A stretch of 64,000 nucleotides of DNA, taken from positions 20,273,761 to 20,337,760 of the forward strand of contig JAJEKV010000002.1 of NCBI GenBank assembly GCA_021234155.1. Reading direction: 5' to 3'. Each line of letters starts with the position of its first letter. Position 1 is the stretch's first letter. The stretch is from Isoetes taiwanensis (taxonomy: Eukaryota; Streptophyta; Lycopodiopsida; Isoetales; Isoetaceae). Positions 53,947 to 63,757 of the stretch are shown here, piece after piece. The position numbers and the translations under genes are program-made. Below the pieces are notes generated by a model that saw only the letters and a list, made by a program, of their open reading frames with translations, was not told the DNA's origin and did no database searches.

Positions 53947-54882
53947 CTCTTAGCTTTGAGCTCTTACTTTCTCTCTTCACTCTCATATAGAAATCCTTCT
54001 CTTTGGGAATCTTTGCACAATTAGAACACTGATAATTGTCAAATGGTTTAGCATCATTACTAACCCTACAACAATTTATATGCCTAAATGCCCCATTGAT
54101 AACAATTTGTTCTCCATTTATCTCAAGTGTAGCATGAAGTTTAGGCTCACAAAACCAATAATGCCCTGGTCTAGACTCATCTAAAAATGGTTTAAGAGAG
54201 TGTACATCTGAGCCATATCGGTATTCTAATCGCCAATAACCCAAACACAAATGATCTAAACAACCTGCACCTATAAGCATTTTCTATATACGTAATTCTA
54301 TAATGAGTACAAAGCAATTAATTAATGATACACTTACTAGTTTTGTCACTTGAAGATGCATCGTCAGTCCTTGTACTAGTAGCTGCCAACAAAAGTAAAC
54401 ATAAATTGCATTAGTTATAACTTGCACAAACATAAATAGCGATTGATCTAAAGAAGTACCACTTATCTAACAAAATACTAGTTAGCAATACCTCGTCCCA
54501 TAAATTTCAGCAGGTTCAATTGCCTTGGATCAGATTCTATTTTAGAGGGGCGACCTCCTTGAGCTTTGACTTTAGGATTGTCTCCAACATTAGCCTTCCT
54601 TTCAGCCTTGAGAGTTTCTTTTACATGTCTAGCACTGCCGAGATGCTCTTCCATGTTATGATCCAAAGAGCCAGCTTTTGGAAACATGTTAAGTGTCTTC
54701 TGACAAACAACACAAGCAATACAAATCTTGTCATAGTCCTCGTAACCAAATAAACTAGGCTTGTACACCTCGAATAAAACACCGGACTTCTCTGTAAATG
54801 GGACAACAACATCTGACAAGCACTTGTTAACTGCTCGCATGTTACGCTCCACTATGTCCTCTATCGTCTCCTCATTATCCAT
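53947..54882 (-). pseudogene. Element B gene, zinc-binding N-terminal modules
   Basis: Minus-strand pieces: 54882-54478 has a C2H2-like finger CVVCQKTLNMFPKAGSLDHN..EEHLGSARH, then a Lys-rich linker with GGRPSKIESDPRQ. After an intron-like gap, 54280-53954 has GHYWFCEPK, HINCCRV and YQCSNCAKIPKEKDFYMR, a CxxC zinc module. The frame ends KSSKLR at the LINE insertion and resumes with DPSSHL at 52561, giving a continuous reading when the LINE and one CTCTTAG are removed. Such fingers in transposases bind element ends; here that is inference. Confidence 0.5.
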
Positions 54883-54984
54883 CTCTGAAAATGCCTTGCA
54901 TAGTTTTCCTCATGGATCCGTGAAGTACAATGGCTTTTAAAGAAGTTGTGAATCTGTACCATAGCGCATGTTGCATTCAACACA

Positions 54985-55527
54985 TCAAACATATGGCTTG
55001 GCTTTGCCATCAAAATCTCCCGTCATCAGCTCAAATTGATCTAGCCGCCCACTTTGTCTCAATTCTCGAACCAATGTGTCATATACCTTGTTCCACTTGT
55101 GTAACTGAGCTTTTGTAGCCAACTTGGATTGCAACTTCTTCGTATTATTTGCTACATTTACACTTGATTTCTCAATACTCTCGGTACCACCTTCATCCCC
55201 GCCTTCATTCTCAACGTCCACTACGGATGTCTTGGCCCTTTGCTTTGGGATCATCAATCTCATCTAAAACATCCACTTCATCTACTCTCACCTCAGTTAT
55301 CCTTAAATGAACTTCAGCTGCTGTGAGACTGTATCGCTCTTCTTGCTTTGAAGATAAAGGTGTGCTCCTTTCTCCTAGAAAAACAAAGCGACAGTTGTGC
55401 AAAGCTTCCAGCTCATCTTCATAAATTGCCTTTCTCAAATTTGCATAGCTGCAACCCTGCCTAGCTTTCACAAATCCAATTGCGGCTGTATTGCCTTCTA
55501 GGAAGACAAAGATGGTCTGCATCCTCT
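54985..55527 (-). pseudogene. Element B gene, N-terminal domain
   Basis: The exon starts after a TTTTTGCAG acceptor (minus strand, about 55,528). It reads MQTIFVFLEGNTAAIGFVKA, then YANLRKAIYEDELEALHN and RFVFLGERSTPLSSKQEERY. The strand-helix-strand pattern with KQE is like a small ubiquitin-like or PB1-like fold; I cannot decide which. An acidic linker and, after a frameshift near 55,255, a helical stretch (LHKWNKVYDTLVRELRQSG) follow. Confidence 0.4.
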
Positions 55528-55589
55528 GCAAAAACAAAATTGAGAAGGACTTAGAAAATAGAATTATATTCTAAGCTTATGCAAGCAAG

Positions 55590-55768
55590 AATATGGAACT
55601 AGACATGCGACATTTACATCCTCTTGGAAACGATCCCACAAGAAGGGAGACCATGCTGGGGTGCTCCACCTTGTCCTCATTTGAGTCACTAGTTAAAATT
55701 AAGCTACTATAAGAGACATTGCTTTGTACACTAGTGCCTCCATTTGTTTTTGAAACTAATGCCTGCAT
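55590..55768 (-). pseudogene. Possible upstream exon of the element B gene
   Basis: A minus-strand frame of about 60 codons (LVSKTNGGTSVQSNVSYSSL) ends next to a GTAAATG donor at about 55,615. It precedes the N-terminal domain exon in the right order and spacing. Evidence is only positional and splice-site based. Confidence 0.3.
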
Positions 55769-55988
55769 TCATTGCTTGCTGTGGTTTGGTGCTGCTAGGA
55801 TTAGACCCATTAAATCCCAATAAATCCATTAGAACTCTCGAGAACTCTATAGTTATGATAAGACATGCATACTTGAGTAGCAATGTATGTCACGTTCTCA
55901 ACTTCTCTTATATAAGCAGATCAAATCCTTACATATAGAGATACTTCAAGGTTTCGAAAATGCAAACTACAAAAACATTGAGCCTTTT

Positions 55989-56391
55989 CGACGTCTATAT
56001 CGACCTTTGAACGTCTATATCGACGTACGACCGTCGATCGTCGACCAAAAACCGTCGAAATACGTGTCGAAATAGCGGCGTCGATGGTCGACGATGACTC
56101 GTCGATCATCGACCCGGTCGTGGATGGCGATGCCCGCGGTGATGCCCGTTGGCGTCCGCCGTCGCCCCCGCGGCGTGGCGGGCGATGCCATGGTGATGCC
56201 CGCGGCCGCGTCGTCACGCTGCACCGAACGTCGATGATCGGCGTTAAATTTGGCGTGTGCTATGGTGGCGTGCCACGCTGGAGGTTCAGCGTGCGGTGCG
56301 TGCCACGGTGGCTGCCACGCTGGACGTCGATGATCGACGTTCAGTGGGCGGTGACGTGGGCGTGCCATGGTGGACGTCGAGCATCGACGTC
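55989..56391. repeat. Element C left palindrome array (ACGTCGATNATCGACGT)
   Basis: Clear copies are at 55989-56004, 56011-56026, 56101-56113, 56227-56245, 56323-56341 and 56373-56391. GC-rich sequence with GATGCCCGCGG repeats lies between. The inner border reads CTCTAAATATT. Open frames across this GC-rich block are by-products of the repeats and are not called. Confidence 0.85.
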
Positions 56392-56764
56392 TCTAAATAT
56401 TAAAAAAAATTTTAAAAAATTAAAAAATTTAATGGGTGCAATTTAAGACATATTAAGTTGTAAAGACTTCGAATTTTATTTATCAAATAAAATATTTGGA
56501 GAAATTTAAATTAATCAATTAAAATCTAATTAAAAACAACTAAAATCTAAATTAATCAATTAAAATCTAAATTAATCAATTAAAGATCGTTCTTAAAATA
56601 GACTTAGGTATCAGAGGCGTACACGTAATCAAAATATAAAAAGTAGTGAGAAAATATACTTTCAAAATCATATTCAACAAAAGTTAATGTATCATTGAAC
56701 TACAAAATACGTAAAGTCTATTCACCACACTTGGAGTTGGAGAATAGCGAGACATAACATAAAA
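56392..56764. other. AT-rich spacer inside element C
   Basis: A-rich with short (TTAATCAATTAAAATCTAAA) direct repeats near 56,505-56,590. No gene. Confidence 0.5.
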
Positions 56765-57125
56765 ATCGAAGAGTTCAAGCTGCGCTACCGTGTGACCTCT
56801 CGTCTTCCTCGTCGTCCTGCCATGAAAACATATCACGAAGCTTAAAGCTAAATACTTGCAAAGAATTATGTAGTGAATAATACATACATCACCCTTTTCA
56901 CCAAGAGCGATTCGGATGGCCGCCGCATTGCCCAATCGATTAGCCCTTTCGCGATCTTCTCTAGTCGCTGGCCGTTTAAGGATTGTTTGGCACAAGCTGT
57001 TAAAATTACTATAACCACCAGATCCAGTCATGTTGGTAGCATAGCGCTCCGATTCTGCGTCGTACCTTGCTGCCAAAGCTGGCTGAGTTGCCGCTACTCC
57101 TCTCGATGACAATATGTTGGCCTTG
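56765..57125 (-). CDS. Element C gene, C-terminal exons
   Basis: On the minus strand an exon (57125-56885) reads YDAESERYATNMTGSGGYSN, then LCQTILKRPATREDRERANR and IRIALGEK. A GT-AG intron of about 70 bp and an exon DDEEDERSHGSAA with a stop at about 56,769 follow. The acidic ending and splice sites make it look like a real gene end. I do not recognise the family. Confidence 0.4.
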
Positions 57126-57379
57126 CAAGACTGCAACACAACACAAGTCCTTAGTCCCTTTATATTAATCTAGATATACGTCTACGACTTGTGCTAAGCA
57201 TTAGAGATGTACTACGAATGACGCTTCGTTCATCCAATGGGGTCGAGTCGCTTCTTCTATCGGGACATTTTCCATATCGCAAGATGTTTTATCGGTCTCT
57301 TCTTTGGTCGGGTATGCGCATAACGTAAATCAAACATGAGTACGATATTGATCACGATTAAGAACAAGGGAAGGTAATA

Positions 57380-57610
57380 CCTCATGGCTTTAACATGTTG
57401 ACCAGCTCGCTCATCACGGTCTAGGGGGACATCTCTCTGTTTTGAGCTCGGGATATTCCTCCTCTAGCCTATTCCTTAGTTCTATTTTCTCTTGCATCAA
57501 ATGAGTCATCCCTCCAAGTACCCTTGTGGGCGTTGGTAACAATGTTGTTAAGTGAGGGCATTGGGTCTCCTATGAAATTCCTCTCCATCTTTAGTAGTGC
57601 CCAAGTGGAA
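57380..57610 (-). CDS. Element C gene, coiled-coil exon
   Basis: The minus strand contains GDPMPSLNNIVTNAHKGT, then (one frame over) GGMTHLMQEKIELRNRLEEE, a heptad-like helix. It is preceded by an AG acceptor and interrupted by small shifts. It reads in the same direction as the exons on both sides. Function unknown. Confidence 0.35.
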
Positions 57611-57812
57611 ACTTGTGTTCGCTTCACTCAACAAAGAAAATCGACTTCAAAGTTAATACATATGAATAAGTGTTAGTGAACCATAAATTACGAATTGAAG
57701 CGAACTCACTCATATAAGAAGTGGTGTGTGCGTTCGATCAGGCGGTCCGAAGCCTCTCTAGGCTGAAGGCGAAGAGGAAAGTCGGGGGACCTTATTTTGC
57801 CGTCGACGCTCA

Positions 57813-58160
57813 TTACCGACGGCTCGCCGGGGAGGTTCCGAGGCTCATACGATATTCGCCCGGTGTAGGCAAAGCTATGTCGGCGGGGAACACCCTCGCC
57901 CTAGTTGCGGCCGGGGCCCTTTGCAAGGGGGCGAATTCTTCAGCGACATAAGCGTTGACGTTAAACTGGATTTGTCGGTGGGTGGTGTGCTTTTCTTCCC
58001 CGGAGATCAGACGTGATATGCGAGGAGATCCATACCGAGATCGTGGGATCCTCGCCCTCGAGATGAGCCCTCGCCTCTTATTCTTCTTTGGGCTGCGGTT
58101 ATGCGTGCGGGTTTGGTACCCAAACGGGCCCCAAATATAAAGGTGCAACCCAAGCACCAC
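57813..58160 (-). CDS. Element C gene, basic segment
   Basis: A 115-codon minus-strand frame is rich in Arg/Lys (KKNKRRGLISRARIPRSRYG) with HRQIQFNVNAYVAEEF. The plus strand is also open here (57721-57951); the minus frame is preferred because neighbouring exons run that way. Unrecognised. Confidence 0.3.
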   Translation of the reverse strand: MVLGLHLYIWGPFGYQTRTHNRSPKKNKRRGLISRARIPRSRYGSPRISRLISGEEKHTTHRQIQFNVNAYVAEEFAPLQRAPAATRARVFPADIALPTPGEYRMSLGTSPASRR

Positions 58161-58843
58161 GAAGAAAAGAACAATGGTGGATATGCACCCTACATTTAGA
58201 AAAAATATTTATTAGAATATATTAGAAATAAACTACTAACCTAAATGTTAACCTAGCTAATAATGCATACCAAATCCGCGAAAATGGTTTAGGTGGCGGT
58301 GGCGGATTACGTCAAGAACCAAGTACTTCCCCAAACGTATGGCTGAACGCGGGTTTGTTGTCGTCAAGAATGTTGTCAATCCACCAAAGTAGCGGGGTTG
58401 GCAACCCATAGTAGGTCACGCCGACTAAAGCTCATGATTCTTTGGACATGCACAAGTACCCCTAAGTTATTAATATTGAGTGTGTTGAATGACATATTAA
58501 GAAATTAAGAAACCTTAATTACATAGAAACTTCATTGCACATTTAACAAGCTTTGTTTTATTATATTGTGAGAATAAAAGTTTGACGATATTAACATGGC
58601 TCGACTTACAAATGTCTTTAAATATTTACTAGTTACACAACGTTCTAGACAAGGTATACAATGTCTAATTCATTCTTTAAGTCTTTGCAAACAACAACTT
58701 TGACATCTCCAAGGCATCCATGCACTTCATATGTCGTCTTTGTCTCACAACCATGGTGGAAGATATTCCAACACTTTGTAAGGCTTCAACAACTTCGAGA
58801 AGCTTTGCATCGTTGTGTGAAACACGCGCGGCGTGATGAGCCA
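58161..58843. other. No recognised content inside element C
   Basis: Probably intron and spacer between the exon groups on either side. A plus-strand frame at 58661-58945 is not supported by context. Confidence 0.3.
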
Positions 58844-60240
58844 TCATTCTTGTTTTTGCTCCTCCAACTTGTCAAGGCGTCGTTGGTACATATGTGTTGG
58901 ATTGATGTATTGGCCATTGTCGACATTGTTAAACCACTCCATTAAGCATAGCTTGCACAAAATCAAGGAGCATGTCATAGATGTATCCCAATGCATAGAC
59001 ATCATGAATTTCGCCCCCCCAAACACGATCATCATCCGCCGATTTCTCAAAGACACTTTTTCATTACCAATGATATTTCGCTTGTCCATCCGAAAAGTGA
59101 GTATTGGCTCTTCAACATGGGGACGGCGTTCTTTGCAATAATAATGTAATGCGTCATCCCAATCACCAATTGCCACTCAAACATTTGTGTACTTGTCGTC
59201 AAAATGTAATTTGACTCTTTTGCAATTGAGCTTTGTGTGAGTAAAGTGGCCCTTGTGGATCTCAGCGACACCTTACGCCGGGGCAAGAGCTATCTACGGA
59301 ACATAATCGATATACAACTCTCATTCGAGCCCCTAACTTCAGCGGATATGTGTTTAGGAGGCCTTTTTGTCGTGTGGGCTATTGCGTTTGACCATCTCCT
59401 ATAACGTGAAAGGTCCTGAGGTAAATAGTCAAACAAGTGTGCAAGTGTTTCTCCATTCATAAATGGTAGAATCACCATTGGCCCTATGGTACCCGGCTAG
59501 AGCTAGCAACTTCATAAGCAAGTCCAATGGGTGTAGCCCGGCGAGGATGCGGACTCTTGAAGCGTATATATTTTTGGGCCTTCTCATATGACATGCTCCT
59601 ATCTCCCCTTTATAAACCCATCCAAAGATAGAACTCATCATCTTGGAAGTGTTGTGTTCCAATGATCTTGATTTGATATGTGCTATGAGTTGATCTCTCT
59701 TCAATCAAAGCATCAGCTCTCATGGCCTCTATGGGTATGGGTTCAACGAAGATTGATGTCTTCATGTGATTTTCCAAAGAAAAGTGGGGCATGCTAGGCC
59801 CCGCTCCACTAGAGCTTCCCCTTGATGCAAAGGCGTTTCTTATTATCTCCAACCGACGTGCATTGAGATCCTTAATGACATTCTTGTGATGACGCCGCTT
59901 TTTGGAGGAATTCCAACTAGCTACCCATTCCTCGACACGAGCCTTTGCATTGGGACTTTGAAGTCGCGACCGAATGGTTCAAACATGTCTCCAGTTCGAC
60001 CATGGGGTTTCCAAGCATTGACTTTACATGTGTGTTCGGAAGAGATGTCAACATTTCCTCTGGCCCGGCCATTTTGATGCTAACTCATTTTGACACTTCC
60101 TTTGGACATGCCTTACAAAATGGTCGAGACGTTGACTTTTTCGTCTCCCTGTCGGGACTTTTCGTTGGCACATATCTCATTTATGAGCACACGCCTAATC
60201 TCACTAAGCATTTGTGTTTTCACATTTGGGGCCATACCTA
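58844..60240 (-). pseudogene. Element C gene, N-terminal half (fragmented)
   Basis: Overlapping minus-strand frames run from about 60,240 to 58,844: KTQMLSEIRRVLINEICANE, then PHFSLENHMKTSIFVEPIPI, a Cys/His-containing stretch (GEIGACHMRRPKNIYASRVR), LAHLFDYLPQDLSRYRRWSN, and WDDALHYYCKERRPHVEEPI. Frameshifts separate nearly all of them. The text is protein-like with consistent direction, but I recognise no transposase, helicase or capsid motif. Some plus-strand frames here are shadows. Confidence 0.35.
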
Positions 60241-60600
60241 CAAACCAAATTAAACTAATTTTATCGGCAATGCATAAAAAATACAAAGAAAAAAAAGGAT
60301 TCGTGGATTAACCTAAATACATTAGCAAATAAATTTACAAAGAGTAGTAGGTGAGCTTGGACCGAAGCACTTAGTCCCTCCACTCAAGGTGGAGTCGACC
60401 ATGCCCCTTGCCCAAGTCTCCCCAAGTTTTTAAACCTAAACAAAGCATTAAACTTAAACGTATTAAAATAAATTCTTACCGGAATAAGTACAAGGTGTTC
60501 GTTGTCGATTCGCAAAAGCAACGATTTTGTTAGGAGTTATGCATGCAAAACAAGACATCCAATGGTTAGAAAAAATATTAAACTAAGTAAGAAACAAAAC
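60241..60600. other. Upstream region of the element C gene
   Basis: AT-rich, no gene seen. By position it should hold the minus-strand promoter. Confidence 0.3.
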
Positions 60601-60624
60601 ATTGCAAGGTCGTTCATCGACCTT

Positions 60625-60960
60625 TGCATTAAAAAAAAAAAAAAAAACAAAAACAAAGGAAGCCGCCCTTCATCGATTTAAGAAAATAATAGAGGAAGAA
60701 TTGAAGAGGAAAACGAATGGTGAAAAGAATTCGAAGAAGAAGAATGGAGGAGGAGGAAGAAGAAGAAAAAGTGGAGGAGGATGATGAAGAAGAAATAGAA
60801 GAAGAAGAAGAAATAGAGGAAGAGATGATGAGAGGAAGGGATGTAAGAATTCGAAAAAGAATATAGAAGAGGGAGGGATTTGGAAGAAGGAAGAAGAAGC
60901 AAGAATTTGGAAGAGCAAAGAAGCAAGAATAAAAAAAAGGCATGGCAAATATGAGGATAG
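60625..60960. repeat. Purine-rich microsatellite tract (GAA/GGA)
   Basis: More than 300 bases are almost pure purine on the plus strand, dominated by GAA, GGA and AAG triplets after an A17 run. Frames across it give Lys/Glu or, on the other strand, Ser/Phe/Leu low-complexity text and are rejected as genes. Confidence 0.9.
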
Positions 60961-61265
60961 AAACATTGGAAGGGATCAAAATGGAAAGGGGATGGAAGAA
61001 TTAACTAAAAGAGGCCAAGATTGATGAGAATGGGAAGAACAAACAACAAGAACATAAATCCCTAAAACTTGGAAAAAAACAAGCATGGATTCAAAAAAAG
61101 AGATGGTTGATCCAAGCACATACCTTCTGGAGCTTGCTTGGCAAAGGAAATGGGCTTCAAGACCAATGGGCGCCAAAAATCGCCGGAATAAATGCTCCTC
61201 CAAGTTTCTTGCTTGCTCGAAATAGGTCACGGGTTTTCCGCCCTGTTTCGGAAATATTACAGAGC

Positions 61266-61330
61266 AACGTCGATAATCGACGTCGCGACGTCGATAATCG
61301 ACGTTCTGTATAAACGTCGATGATCGACGG
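61266..61330. repeat. Element C right palindrome array
   Basis: AACGTCGATAATCGACGTC (61266-61284), GACGTCGATAATCGACGTT (61287-61305) and AACGTCGATGATCGACGG (61313-61330) are packed 21 and 26 bp apart. A half copy lies at about 61,350-61,360. They match the left array at 55989-56391. Confidence 0.9.
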
Positions 61331-61622
61331 ATATACCGACAAAACGGTCAATATCGACGTTGGCCAAAAAAAAAAAGTTAATTGTACCTACAAAGGTTCG
61401 AATTGAAGCAAAAACCCTGACATCCAAAACCCTAGCCGCTTCAAATATTCTTGGTTGAGGCAACAAGAGCTTGGCCGCTTCACATCTAGTTCTAGCAAGC
61501 ATCCCAGGCGTCTTTGGAGCGATCTAAGGTTACATTTTGTATTTCCTTTCTCTGCAATCACTCCTTGTTCATTATCGTTCTTCGCCCCTTATTTGTAGCT
61601 CTTTCTAATGTGAGGATGCAGG

Positions 61623-61964
61623 ATGCCTCGCCCTACTATACGAATAACGCCATTGGAAAGACGTTTCAGAGTATGGTTGATCGTGTGCCAGCAGCGTCAC
61701 GAAATCCTCCAGGAACTATGCAGTTGCGAAGATGAAGCATTAGAGGAAATAGAAGACCAGCTAGAGCTGTTGAAGAAGAAGAGAGATGAATACAATAGCT
61801 TGCCTGATAATACTGCACCGTCAGTATTTGGAGAGAAGTTGGCAAATTATGTGCAGGAGCTGAATTTCTTTGAAGGCATTATTGGATGTGCTGACGACAT
61901 TGAGTGTGAGGCTGTTCCTCTTCCACCTTTGAGGCAACCTCACGATCTCGACATTTTTGCGTGA
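61623..61964 (+). CDS. Unrecognised 113-residue ORF with coiled coil
   Basis: It starts MPRPTIRITPLERRFRVW directly after a TGCAG that could be a splice acceptor. Residues about 35-62 form a charged coiled coil (EDEALEEIEDQLELLKKKRD). It ends in a stop at 61962-61964. It lies just outside the right palindrome array of element C and reads away from it, so it could be a second element gene or host DNA. Confidence 0.4.
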   Translation: MPRPTIRITPLERRFRVWLIVCQQRHEILQELCSCEDEALEEIEDQLELLKKKRDEYNSLPDNTAPSVFGEKLANYVQELNFFEGIIGCADDIECEAVPLPPLRQPHDLDIFA

Positions 61965-62615
61965 TATTTGTACTCTAATCATAGTATTTGAGCGACATTG
62001 GATAAGTATTTGAGAATATTTGAGCATTTTGTTCAAGTTTTGGATCTTTATAATCAGTTATCTTTTGTTCTAGCATTTCTTATACTTATATTCTCATATT
62101 CAATCTAAGGATGTTATTGTTAGATAGGCTCTGGTCTTGGATTGAAGTGGAATAGCAAAGATCTCCTCTTGCATATGATTAAGCTGACTCATCTACATAG
62201 CATTGCAAAATCGAAGATCCTATGCTCAAATTGAATGTGCAATCTCCACCGGACATATCGGCCGACTAATTGGTTCGTTCGATGGGGTCCGATCTCTTGG
62301 GGTAGGGTTAGGAGCTCGAATTTAACTCATGGCTTAGATAATGCTGAGATAGTTGATGACAATCAAAACCAAAGAGTAGAGAAAGAAAAGGATGGAGCAG
62401 ATTCTTGCCTAGATGATGACAGTCAAAGCCAAGTATGTCAAGTATTGAAGATGGAGATAAGGGTGGAACGCCAAAATATTATTCTGTTGCATGGCTTAGA
62501 TAAAGACAACATAAATGGTGTATATCCTAGTTCCTTTCTTTGAGAAATTGACCGTGACATGGTCACTAAGCTGCAGGCCGCATTGCACGGGGCAGCTCAG
62601 AATTAGAATCGAGGG
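61965..62615. other. No recognised gene
   Basis: A plus-strand frame at 62235-62543 is acidic and Gln-rich but has no family pattern. The phrase ATGGCTTAGATAA..GA(C/G)A occurs twice (near 62,331 and 62,491). Nothing else is supported. Confidence 0.35.
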
Positions 62616-62855
62616 GATTTTAGGGTCTGATTTTTGGGCCAACACCCCCACTCCACATCAAGTCCGCAGCAAGGTCCCGCCCGACCGACAAGGAGAGGGC
62701 CTCCAAAACATAAACCCCGTGGGTTGCCGTGTTCTAGAAGGGTTTTGCGTTTTGGGGCGGAGACTTGGTCCGCTGCACTTGGGACCGGCCGAAGCCGCAG
62801 CCGGTGAATACTGAGCAAGGGGAATTGGACGAGCGGAGTTTGGGCCTGTCCTCCT
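62616..62855. repeat. GC-rich direct repeat, copy 1
   Basis: This runs from GATTTTAGGGTCTG through GACCGACAAGGAGAGGGCC and GAGCGGAGTTTGGGCC. It recurs at 63758-64000 at roughly 85-90 percent identity by eye. Confidence 0.8.
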
Positions 62856-63757
62856 CCCGATGTGGCAAGTAGAAGTCTGGGGCTTTTGCAAATGGCAAGA
62901 CATTCATAAATCCCGCATTAATGGCATTGTACGAAAATAAATTCTGATTTTTGCCCGCCTGGATTCCTAATCCATCTCCAAAGACACAGACCCAATTTTG
63001 AAATTTTTAGGAGAAGGTCTAGGTCAAAGGGTTAGCATTAGAGCGGTTCGGGGCAGCCCGCTGTGTGGCAACCGAAGCTGGCACCCTTCCCCAAGTCAAA
63101 CGAGGCCATGACCTTGCAGGGATCCCTCACAAGAGGGGAGAGTCCGGACCCCAAGAGGCGGGATCAAAAAGTTCCCGAGGCAGCCCTTCTGGCAGTTCCC
63201 TGGCCGCTGACGCTAATGACCACCCTCCCGGAGCCCTGTTCCCCCTATCCGACCGTTGGATCCTCCGCTGAGGGGCCCCTCTTCGGGGAAGGCCCAAAAG
63301 ATTCCGAGATCGGGTCGGGAGAACTTGTCAAACCCTGGGCAAGGCCCGGGAGGTCCGGGCCTTGTAGAAACCAAGTAGATGTCTTGTCGCTTTGGGCACC
63401 TGGGAGGCTCGGGAATGGCAAATCACCCCGCCAAATCGTCCGGGAATGGCTTAAATTACCCTAGGGAGCAAGTTACAAGGTCGGTTTTGCAAAAAAAAAG
63501 AAACACTCATGCCCTCCACGACAAGATATCCCCGCATCCACATCCTAGGCCAATTGACTACTGAGTGTGATGGAAGTGAGCTACTTTGGCGCTCTTGGAG
63601 GTCGGGTGGTCTTCGCCACCTGAACTTGGTCCCTGTGGCAATGTCGACGTTCGAGTCCATTGGCAGAGCCAAATCGCATCCTCCCGAGAGGGGAGGTCGC
63701 CTGGTCCGGCCCCTGTGGCCTTGGGGAGAGGAAATTCGGGCAAGCAGCCTTCCGGAG
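62856..63757. other. GC-rich sequence between the two direct repeats
   Basis: Open frames occur on both strands because of GC content, but none resembles a known protein. It may be part of a 1.14-kb tandem unit or the interior of a small element. Confidence 0.35.

Larger units (their letters stand above)
55989..61330. mobile_element. Element C: unclassified element bounded by palindrome arrays
   Basis: Two clusters of one palindrome, AACGTCGATNATCGACGTT, stand 5 kb apart and enclose minus-strand exon-like pieces of unknown family. Reading inward, the left cluster is followed by CTCTAAATATT and the right by CTCTGTAATATT, a weak inverted relation. No target duplication was established. The layout recalls element A but with a different palindrome and different proteins. 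Confidence 0.45.

Noticed and set aside
56015-56446. Long ORFs on both strands in the GC-rich palindrome cluster
   Set aside because: High GC and repeat structure keep several frames open; the text is Arg/His/Pro low complexity.
60602-60979. ORFs of Lys/Glu or Phe/Leu/Ser composition
   Set aside because: They are read-outs of the purine-rich microsatellite.
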